A stretch of DNA of 11,267 nucleotides from Tritrichomonas foetus (lineage: Eukaryota; Parabasalia; Tritrichomonadida; Tritrichomonadidae), in NCBI GenBank assembly GCA_001839685.1, contig MLAK01000101.1, forward strand, positions 1 through 11,267. Direction: 5' to 3'. The position numbers and the translations under genes are program-made. Positions 1-5,470 of the stretch are shown piece by piece. The first letter of the stretch is position 1. The number at the start of each line of letters is the position of its first letter. The notes under the pieces are model-generated. The model saw only the letters and a list, made by a program, of their open reading frames with translations. It did not search any database and was not told where the DNA came from.

Positions 1-7
1 TATTTTT

Positions 8-12
8 TCATT
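8..12 (+). promoter_or_regulatory. Initiator-like TCATT before the first gene
   Basis: TCATT matches the trichomonad initiator TCA(+1)YW, with the presumed +1 A at 10, 4 nt before the ATG at 14. Short leaders like this are the rule in Trichomonas vaginalis. The assignment is by motif and position only. Confidence 0.5.
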
Positions 13-13
13 A

Positions 14-2326
14 ATGATTTTTGGAAAGACCGAGTGTGAACTAGTGATTTCAAAAAAGTTTATTAATTTTCAGGAGGTACCATTTCCACTTCCTACTATT
101 ACTAACTATAGAAAATATAACACAATTTTACCTGTATACATTAACAAAATGAAACATAGTAAAGGAATATTTTCAACAAATTCTTCAACTGAGTCATCGA
201 TTAGAATAGATTATCCCGAGCTAGTCATGATTCCAGTTGATAAACATGGAAATGTTTCCTCATATAATATGAATCATTTGTGGGGATGTATCATGAAAAT
301 GACAATGCAAACAATGGTTACAAGAATTCTTATTTTAAATATTTCCATAACAAATTCAAAAAATGTAGACTTTAGTGTCAAAACATTTCGGCATTATCTA
401 AGGCTTGTTGCAATTTATAACTCGTTAACTTTTTATGATCTTCAAGAAGAAGAAACTGAAAAAGCTTTATCATTAATAGATCAAAATCCTTCTTTATTTA
501 CTGATTTTTTTTATGACTGGGAACTAAATAAAGCAATCAATGTTTTTCAGTTTTCAGAATACTATGAAACATATATAATGAAAGGAATTCCATCAGAATT
601 TGGATTAAGATATATGTTTGGAATGTGGCAGATCAAATCATGTTCCCAAACACATGATATCATAAATTATATCCATTATGCCTATGATCTTTATAAAAAA
701 CTTGTAAACAAAATCAATAAAAAGAATCCAAAAGAATATGTTTGGATTCTTCAATTTCTCCATGATATTTCCATCATATGCTCAAAAGAAAATAATAAGC
801 ATATTGAATTTACTCATGTTTTAAACGATTACATTACCGAATTGAATCTTTTGATTAAGTTGAATGAAAATGATAGAATTTACGATTTTTCTAGTATTGA
901 AAATAGTGAAAATTTCGAAATTATTGTGACTATCAATGATGTGCATCAAATTATTCAAGAAAAGAATAATATGTTGAGATGTATATATGAAAATTATATA
1001 GGTTTAGGCTTAAAAAGGCATGCTTTGTTACTCATAACTCAATATTTGGATGAGCTACTTCCATACGTTGATTTATCTGACTTATTTTCTGTATTGACAC
1101 ATGAATTCTGCAAATGCCTTTCCATAATTCCATTTAAACATTTTGACAAATACACAATTGATGGAAAAATAAAAATTGCATGCCAATTATTATGTAACAT
1201 GCCAGATTCTTTAGAATTTCAACATTTAGGATGCCAATTAATGGACAATATTTTTGGATCAAATGATCATTGTTCCTTTAGGCCAACTCATTTATCAATA
1301 CCAGTTTATGTCAAGTGTATTGAAACTAATAAAGATACTTATGTAGTGAATAAAATGATAGAGATGGAATTTGAAGTTTTTTGTAGGTTTGATGGAAGTT
1401 TTAATATAAGTCAATTACAAGTAGGATTAATTGATAAATGGTATCGAATGACGTATTTCCATGCTGAAAATGTAAAAATAGCAAATAAATCTAGATTTTG
1501 CGCTAAAGGGATATGCAGATATGTATTACCACTTTCTCCAAGATGTCTTATTTTTTCAAATGATTTTACAACAACATTTCCCACTATTTTGCAAGTAATA
1601 CATGTGAATCAGGCACCACCACCATTCAATTTTGAAAATAAAATACCCTCACTACTTCTCCCAGGGTTGTGGCAAATGGCATCAATTGCTTTTTATGTTG
1701 TAAATCCTTTATCAACTTTATCACTTAAAATTACTGGATTGAATCATCAATCAGAAGAAATGATATTATCCACTGGTGAAAAAATTAAACCATCTGATGG
1801 TTTATCATTCTATGATGTTCCTATCGGTGAACATCAGCTAAATATGTCTATTTATACAAATAAATCTGGCAACATTAACGTTACTGCAATCTCAAATGAT
1901 AAAAATGATGATAATAATCGATATCTGAAAAAGACTACCAAGTATCATGTGTCTGAATATCTTGATATTAATATATCATATAGAAAAGAAACCAATGCAG
2001 TTCAATTAATAGTTTTTACAAATGATACATCATTTCAAAGTGACATTACATTGATTAATGTTGATTTTTATAACAGTGAAAATGATGATAAAATCGAATG
2101 TCAAGCTTTTGGACTTCCTGTTAAAATTATTAGGACACAAACATCTCTTTTCTTCATTCTAAAAAGTTGCCCAGAAACTGCTTATCTTTTTTTATCACAA
2201 GGCGATCTAGAACCTTTTTATTTAAGACTAAATGTTACTCTGCATGATGATTCAAATGTTGATCATAGCGAACCATTAACACTTATTACATCTAATCCTA
2301 TCATACCAATCAATCTAAACTTATAA
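14..2326 (+). CDS. 770-residue protein, possibly a TRAPP II subunit (Trs130/TRAPPC10-like)
   Basis: One uninterrupted 770-residue frame opens at an ATG lying 4 nt after the A of a TCATT initiator-like motif (8-12), so the start at 14 is plausible although it sits at the window edge. The first half (about residues 150-430) is helix-rich and solenoid-like. From about residue 440 the protein becomes beta-rich, with alternating hydrophobic strands. A segment near residues 543-555 (SLLLPGLWQMASIAFYV) resembles the strand that opens a C-terminal beta-sandwich in TRAPPC10/Trs130. TRAPP II is a Golgi Rab GEF and tethering complex; if the assignment is right this would be a peripheral Golgi protein. 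There is no signal peptide, membrane segment or catalytic motif. The length is shorter than the roughly 1,100 residues usual for Trs130. The reading frame is convincing; the family is inference from weak resemblance, and another TRAPP or coat-like trafficking protein is possible. TAAA follows the stop by one base. Confidence 0.55.
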   Translation: MIFGKTECELVISKKFINFQEVPFPLPTITNYRKYNTILPVYINKMKHSKGIFSTNSSTESSIRIDYPELVMIPVDKHGNVSSYNMNHLWGCIMKMTMQTMVTRILILNISITNSKNVDFSVKTFRHYLRLVAIYNSLTFYDLQEEETEKALSLIDQNPSLFTDFFYDWELNKAINVFQFSEYYETYIMKGIPSEFGLRYMFGMWQIKSCSQTHDIINYIHYAYDLYKKLVNKINKKNPKEYVWILQFLHDISIICSKENNKHIEFTHVLNDYITELNLLIKLNENDRIYDFSSIENSENFEIIVTINDVHQIIQEKNNMLRCIYENYIGLGLKRHALLLITQYLDELLPYVDLSDLFSVLTHEFCKCLSIIPFKHFDKYTIDGKIKIACQLLCNMPDSLEFQHLGCQLMDNIFGSNDHCSFRPTHLSIPVYVKCIETNKDTYVVNKMIEMEFEVFCRFDGSFNISQLQVGLIDKWYRMTYFHAENVKIANKSRFCAKGICRYVLPLSPRCLIFSNDFTTTFPTILQVIHVNQAPPPFNFENKIPSLLLPGLWQMASIAFYVVNPLSTLSLKITGLNHQSEEMILSTGEKIKPSDGLSFYDVPIGEHQLNMSIYTNKSGNINVTAISNDKNDDNNRYLKKTTKYHVSEYLDINISYRKETNAVQLIVFTNDTSFQSDITLINVDFYNSENDDKIECQAFGLPVKIIRTQTSLFFILKSCPETAYLFLSQGDLEPFYLRLNVTLHDDSNVDHSEPLTLITSNPIIPINLNL

Positions 2327-2327
2327 G

Positions 2328-2331
2328 TAAA
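2328..2331 (+). terminator. TAAA poly(A)-type motif
   Basis: TAAA begins 2 nt after the last base of the stop codon of the 14-2326 gene. In trichomonads a UAAA element at or next to the stop codon serves as the polyadenylation signal. Confidence 0.45.
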
Positions 2332-2391
2332 AGTTTTTTCATACATTTAATAAGAAATCATTATTATTATACTGGAGGATATTTATAGATA

Positions 2392-2396
2392 TCATT
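2392..2396 (+). promoter_or_regulatory. Initiator-like TCATT before the small ORF
   Basis: TCATT with the presumed +1 A at 2394, six nt before the ATG at 2400. It matches the trichomonad TCAYW initiator and is the main reason to take the small ORF seriously. Confidence 0.4.
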
Positions 2397-2399
2397 CAA

Positions 2400-2540
2400 A
2401 TGATGTTGAAAATCTATAAGCACAATTATTATATTTGGTTGATCCTTCCATTATTGATTACCGTATTCTCCAATATTGATTCTGCATTCCTTAATACTTG
2501 GTTTATTAGAAGAGAAAAAATTTCAACAATTATTGTTTGA
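2400..2540 (+). CDS. Candidate small membrane peptide, 46 residues
   Basis: An ATG-ATG start opens a 46-codon frame ending in TGA at 2538-2540. The product begins MMLKIYKHNYY, has one hydrophobic stretch (about residues 11-24, YIWLILPLLITVFS) and ends with a polar, positively charged segment (FIRREKIST). This pattern fits a single-pass membrane peptide. It has the same flanking signals as the larger genes here: TCATT at 2392-2396 puts +1 six nt before the ATG, and AATAAA at 2540-2545 overlaps the stop. The frame is open further upstream, to a stop at 2328, so it might instead be the tail of something longer or a relic. It lies tail to tail with the chromodomain gene, stops 62 bp apart. I do not recognise a family. 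Confidence 0.4.
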   Translation: MMLKIYKHNYYIWLILPLLITVFSNIDSAFLNTWFIRREKISTIIV

Positions 2541-2545
2541 ATAAA
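2540..2545 (+). terminator. AATAAA poly(A)-type motif overlapping a stop
   Basis: AATAAA starts on the last base of the TGA stop of the 46-codon ORF, the same stop/poly(A) overlap seen at the larger genes of the window. Confidence 0.35.
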
Positions 2546-2581
2546 AAATTTTGTCTCCCAAAATTCGATTCATATTTTGGC

Positions 2582-2587
2582 TTTATT
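2582..2587 (-). terminator. AATAAA for the chromodomain gene
   Basis: Read on the minus strand, AATAAA lies about 16 nt beyond the TGA stop at 2603-2605. It is the only one of the six larger genes whose poly(A)-type motif is not within 2 nt of the stop. Confidence 0.45.
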
Positions 2588-2602
2588 CCAACATTCTAAA
2601 AA

Positions 2603-3007
2603 TCAATCTTTTTTTTCTGTAGTTACAATTTTAACAAGATCTTTCGAAAGATAATCTAATAATTCATTTCTCGACGAAATTTTTTTCTTTTCTTTTCTTT
2701 TTAATGTCGGCTGTACTGGTTTTGTGTTTTGCTTTATATTCCCTTTTTTGTAGATTTTTACTGGCAAAGTTTCATTTTTCGAACGAATAATTTTTTTATG
2801 AATGATTTTACTTTTTTCTTGATCAATTTTTTTGAGAGTCTCAATTTCAAACTCACGTATTAGGCTAGTGCATCCATTTAAATTCTGAAGTGGCTCCCAT
2901 GTATTATCCTCATCATCATAACCTTTCCAGTGAACAAGATATTGCTTTTTTCCATTCACAAGCCGTAATCCGACAATTTTTTCAACAGTATATTCTGTAT
3001 CACTCAT
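2603..3007 (-). CDS. Small HP1-like chromodomain protein
   Basis: The 134-residue product carries one N-terminal chromodomain (about residues 5-60): EYTVEKI, then YLVHWKGY, then the [12 protein letters not shown] signature. Y6, W27 and Y30 fall at the positions of the HP1/Polycomb aromatic cage, so it is expected to bind methylated histone lysine, most likely H3K9me or H3K27me, in the nucleus. Residues about 62-134 are a basic, low-complexity tail rich in Lys and Arg (for example LKRKEKKK) that may bind DNA or act as a nuclear localisation signal. There is no chromoshadow domain, so it is shorter than classical HP1. The start follows TC directly, giving TCATGA, in which the A of the ATG could itself be the initiator +1. 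The gene is divergent from cysteine synthase across 1.1 kb. A chromodomain relic of a retrotransposon integrase is less likely, since no integrase or RT lies nearby. Confidence 0.9.
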   Translation of the reverse strand: MSDTEYTVEKIVGLRLVNGKKQYLVHWKGYDDEDNTWEPLQNLNGCTSLIREFEIETLKKIDQEKSKIIHKKIIRSKNETLPVKIYKKGNIKQNTKPVQPTLKRKEKKKISSRNELLDYLSKDLVKIVTTEKKD

Positions 3008-3158
3008 GAGATTAACGGAAAATCAAAATTTACAGAATTGACCTTATTTCCACAAATTGACCATGAAACCCACACAGTTAAATTCAAATAACCTCACTTA
3101 ATGTTAAATTAATACACTTACTCAAGATATTTTAATCTTTAAGTTTTACGCAAATTGA

Positions 3159-3183
3159 ATCAATTAAATTGATACTAGTATCA
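3159..3183. repeat. Two overlapping short palindromes
   Basis: ATCAATT, one spacer base, then AATTGAT (3159-3173) overlaps the perfect 14-bp palindrome TGATACTAGTATCA (3170-3183). Both are about 150-175 bp upstream of the chromodomain start. They could bind a dimeric factor; that role is inference. Confidence 0.5.
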
Positions 3184-3214
3184 TGGACAATCAAATTATC
3201 CAAATTACTAATTA

Positions 3215-3248
3215 TCGTTCAACAATTTGATCTTAAATTGTTGAACGA
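3215..3248. repeat. Perfect 14-bp inverted repeat, 6-base loop
   Basis: TCGTTCAACAATTT (3215-3228) and AAATTGTTGAACGA (3235-3248) are exact reverse complements around the loop GATCTT. A second, alternative pairing exists: CAATTTGATC (3223-3232) with GATCAAATTG (3288-3297). The core TTGTTGAAC recurs at 3544-3552. It may be an operator-like site, a cruciform-forming element or a remnant of a small terminal-inverted-repeat element. No coding sequence covers it. Confidence 0.75.
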
Positions 3249-3475
3249 AACAAAATGTCAAATTCGCAAGGAAAAGTATACAAATAGGATCAAATTGCAA
3301 AATATCAATAATCTATATGGATTGTAGGATGAAAGAAAAAATTCACATTGCCTACACTATCCATGATAGAAAATCATATTAGAAGAAGATCATCGAATAC
3401 ATTTGCATGGGTAACTCAGCCCATACTTTGAAGGGAAATGTTGGGTATTATCAGTTACCTGGTCAATTTTTTAAA
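3245..3475 (+). pseudogene. Possible coding fossil with one internal TAG
   Basis: A single frame runs about 77 codons with only one stop, TAG at 3380-3382, between TGA at 3242 and TAA at 3476. The part after the stop (about 3383-3470) is richer in G and C than the flanks and reads like protein (ECIMGNSAH-like composition with GNVGYYQLPGQFF at the end). I do not recognise a family. A chance open stretch is quite possible. Confidence 0.2.
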
Positions 3476-3644
3476 TAAAGTGAATACTTTTCAAAATCTA
3501 ATATATATATTATTTTAGATATTTTCTTTAATAGAATGAATTCTTGTTGAACTTCATGATGAACAAGTGTATATAAGTTTTGAAATATTTTATCTTCAGC
3601 TATTTTTATGAGATTTATTTTGTGAGATGAATCAGCCTTTTACG

Positions 3645-3669
3645 ATTGTTTAATCCATATTGTTTAATC
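3645..3669. repeat. Tandem pair of ATTGTTTAATC
   Basis: ATTGTTTAATC occurs at 3645-3655 and 3659-3669, a 14-bp period, followed by a CT-rich run. It is a short direct repeat of unknown role in the spacer upstream of cysteine synthase. Confidence 0.5.
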
Positions 3670-3974
3670 TCTCTCTCAATAGATATATTAAATCTAAAAT
3701 CATATTATAAAGAATTTTATAACTTACTCCTTCAAGCAATTTTGCTTTGAAAATTTCATTAAATTTGATATGATATCATACATTTTTGTTGTTTATTCTG
3801 CAGTTAAATATTATTTCAATGATCAATCATGACATTGAATTTTCATTCGAATATAAATTTCTCAAAAAAGTTTAATTGAAAAACTTCGATCTTAATCTTA
3901 TTATTGTTGGAAAAAAATTGAGAGAAATCAAGAAACTTATATTGCTACTTATAGTAATTTTTATCCATTATTTC

Positions 3975-3989
3975 TCTCGAATTTCGAGA
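3975..3989. promoter_or_regulatory. Palindrome TCTCGAA-T-TTCGAGA upstream of cysteine synthase
   Basis: Perfect 7-bp arms around one base, centred about 157 bp before the cysteine synthase ATG. It is one of the few GC-containing motifs in this AT-rich spacer. A factor-binding role is inference. Confidence 0.3.
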
Positions 3990-4111
3990 TATATAAGAAA
4001 AATCGGTTCTGATAATATTTATAGTCATGTTCAACCGAATAACATACGAAATTTTTTAGTATTCAGCAAGAAAAGAAGTATTTTTTTTTTGTGATAAGTG
4101 TTTTTTTCAGT

Positions 4112-4138
4112 TCACTACATAAAAGTTGTAATTTCACA
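4112..4138 (+). promoter_or_regulatory. Two initiator-like motifs before cysteine synthase
   Basis: TCACT (4112-4116, +1 A at 4114) lies 25 nt and TCACA (4134-4138, +1 A at 4136) lies 3 nt before the ATG at 4139. Both fit TCAYW. The nearer one also marks the ATG at 4139 as the true start rather than an in-frame GTG further upstream. Confidence 0.5.
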
Positions 4139-5035
4139 ATGATTGCCAATAATATCCTTGAACTTATTGGTGGCACACCAATGATAAGAATCAATCATAT
4201 AAATCCTAACCCGAAAATTGAAGTTCTTGCAAAGCTTGAAAGGTTTAATCCAACAGGATCAATTAAAGATAGAGTAGCTTTAAAGATGATTGAAGAAGCT
4301 GAGTTCTCAGGTGAATTAAAATCAGGCAAAATCATAATAGAGGCTTCATCAGGAAATTCTGGAATAGGTTTGGCAATGATTGGAAAGTCAAAAAACTACA
4401 AAGTATTGATAGTAATGAGTTCATCAGTTTCTGTTGAGCGCCAACAAATGATTACTGCATATGGTGCCGATATTTTGTTAACATCAGCAGAACTTGGGAC
4501 TGATGGAGCTATTTTAAAAGCACGAGAGTTGGTTCGCGAAAACCCAGATAAGTTTTTTTACACCAATCAATTTTCTAATGAAAATGTGAAACTTGCACAT
4601 TATCAATCTACTGGTCAAGAGATCTGGAAGCAAACAAATGGAAAGGTAACACATTTTATTGCTGCACTTGGTACATCAGGCACTTTGATGGGTGTTGGAA
4701 AGGCTTTGAAAGAGAAAAACCCAAACATCAAAATAATTGCTGCTCATCCTGTTAAAGGCCACAACATTCAAGGATTGATGAACTTGGAAGAATCCATTAT
4801 TCCTGACATCTTCGATCCAAACTTGATCGATCAAACAATAATGATTGAATCTAATGATGCTTTTGAAATGGCAAGAAAGATTGTCGCTGAAGAAAGTATA
4901 TTTATTGGGATGAGTAGTGGTGCTGCAATGGTTGCTGCTCTTAAGATCATTCCTGAAATAAATGAAGGCTGTATTGTAGTTATTTTCCCTGATGGAGGAG
5001 AAAAATATCTCAGTACAAAACTGTTTAACAAATAA
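4139..5035 (+). CDS. Cysteine synthase, CysM/O-phosphoserine sulfhydrylase-like
   Basis: The 298-residue fold-type II PLP enzyme would make L-cysteine from sulfide and an activated serine, either O-acetylserine or O-phosphoserine, in the cytosol. K43 in NPTGSIKDR is the Schiff-base lysine. SSGNSG (70-75) is the substrate loop, GTSGT (178-182) the PLP-phosphate loop, S260 in MSSGAA faces the pyridine nitrogen and PDGGEKY (284-290) ends the core. The 93-107 stretch (MSSSVSVERQQMITA) and the C-terminal half (PVKGHNIQGL, then a PDIFDP motif) look more like CysM-type than CysK. Trichomonas vaginalis is known to have a cysteine synthase that accepts O-phosphoserine and lacks serine acetyltransferase, so that substrate is likely here. 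There is no N-terminal extension or haem or CBS domain, so it is not a cystathionine beta-synthase. The start was moved to the ATG at 4139 because upstream in-frame sequence lacks ATG. It is probably of bacterial origin. Confidence 0.93.
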   Translation: MIANNILELIGGTPMIRINHINPNPKIEVLAKLERFNPTGSIKDRVALKMIEEAEFSGELKSGKIIIEASSGNSGIGLAMIGKSKNYKVLIVMSSSVSVERQQMITAYGADILLTSAELGTDGAILKARELVRENPDKFFYTNQFSNENVKLAHYQSTGQEIWKQTNGKVTHFIAALGTSGTLMGVGKALKEKNPNIKIIAAHPVKGHNIQGLMNLEESIIPDIFDPNLIDQTIMIESNDAFEMARKIVAEESIFIGMSSGAAMVAALKIIPEINEGCIVVIFPDGGEKYLSTKLFNK

Positions 5036-5036
5036 A
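5033..5036 (+). terminator. TAAA overlapping the cysteine synthase stop
   Basis: The TAA stop is followed by A, giving TAAA (in fact TAAAAA). This is the classic trichomonad stop/poly(A) overlap. Confidence 0.5.
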
Positions 5037-5452
5037 AACAGATTTTTTATTTTTATGAATTATTATATCAAGAAAAAAAATTCAGTTTGGATTATTTAAG
5101 TTTGTTATTTTATGCAACATTATTAAATTGCGTATTTTGTTTCTTAATAGCTAGAAAAAATAATAGAGAAAATATAATGAGAAGTACTATCTACTTTCAT
5201 TGATCGATATGTCATTATTATAATATCTTTCTGTAAATTATTTCTTTATACTTTTTCACATTTCTCATCTATTTAGTTGGCCTAATTCTTCCAAAAGAGT
5301 CCTTGTTTCCAGATGTAGCAGCAGCCAGATATTTAACTGGAGTATCACTTTTTTTATTCATACAAAAAGTTGACTGACTTTTCTCAATATTTTATGACTC
5401 AAAGAAAATTGACAGAATTAAAGTGACTTTTTCCAAACGTTTTCAAAAATTC
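5036..5452 (+). pseudogene. Decayed membrane-protein frame
   Basis: One frame (the same as cysteine synthase and the BTB gene) runs 139 codons with only three stops: TGA 5201, TAA 5234 and TGA 5375. Several segments look like real protein. A hydrophobic helix with a polar end lies at about 5090-5200 (DYLSLLFYATLLNCVFCFLI, then ARKNN). A second hydrophobic helix followed by LPKESLFPDVAAARYLTG and another hydrophobic run lies at about 5237-5370. The 5280-5345 part is richer in G and C than its flanks. The helix - LP...F - helix order faintly recalls SERINC/TDE1 membrane proteins, but that is a guess. It is best read as a degraded membrane-protein gene or gene fragment. The alternative is chance openness. 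Confidence 0.35.
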
Positions 5453-5470
5453 TAGTTCTGTTTTTCTTTC

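Larger units (their letters stand above)
3008..4138. other. Divergent intergenic region with palindromes
   Basis: This 1.1 kb spacer separates the minus-strand chromodomain gene from plus-strand cysteine synthase, so it must hold both promoters. It contains palindromes at 3159-3173, 3170-3183, 3215-3248, 3769-3780 and 3975-3989, a short tandem repeat at 3645-3669 and a frame with one internal stop at 3245-3475. Most of the rest is AT-rich sequence with no ATG-led frame that looks coding on either strand. Confidence 0.6.

Noticed and set aside
73..77. GGAGG resembling a bacterial ribosome binding site
   Set aside because: It lies inside an open eukaryotic-type gene and no start codon follows at a suitable distance.
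101..111. ACTAACTATAG, similar to the trichomonad intron branch/3' splice motif ACTAACACACAG
   Set aside because: The surrounding frame is open throughout, the motif departs from the consensus and no GTATGT-type 5' splice site precedes it in the window.
3769..3780. 12-bp palindrome TATGATATCATA
   Set aside because: Made almost wholly of A and T in a very AT-rich spacer, so it is expected by chance.
3876..4094. 72-codon plus-strand frame upstream of cysteine synthase
   Set aside because: It starts at TTG, not ATG, has low-complexity Ile/Lys-rich composition and lies in AT-rich spacer; nothing protein-like is seen.
4091..4138. 16-residue N-terminal extension of cysteine synthase starting at GTG
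   Set aside because: GTG is not a normal eukaryotic start, the extension is unlike the family, and the ATG at 4139 has an initiator motif 3 nt upstream.
4531..4540. GGTTCGCGAA resembling a tRNA B box
   Set aside because: It lies inside the cysteine synthase coding sequence, with no A box or cloverleaf around it.
4831..5031. 66-codon minus-strand frame inside cysteine synthase
   Set aside because: Antisense shadow of a well-supported enzyme gene.
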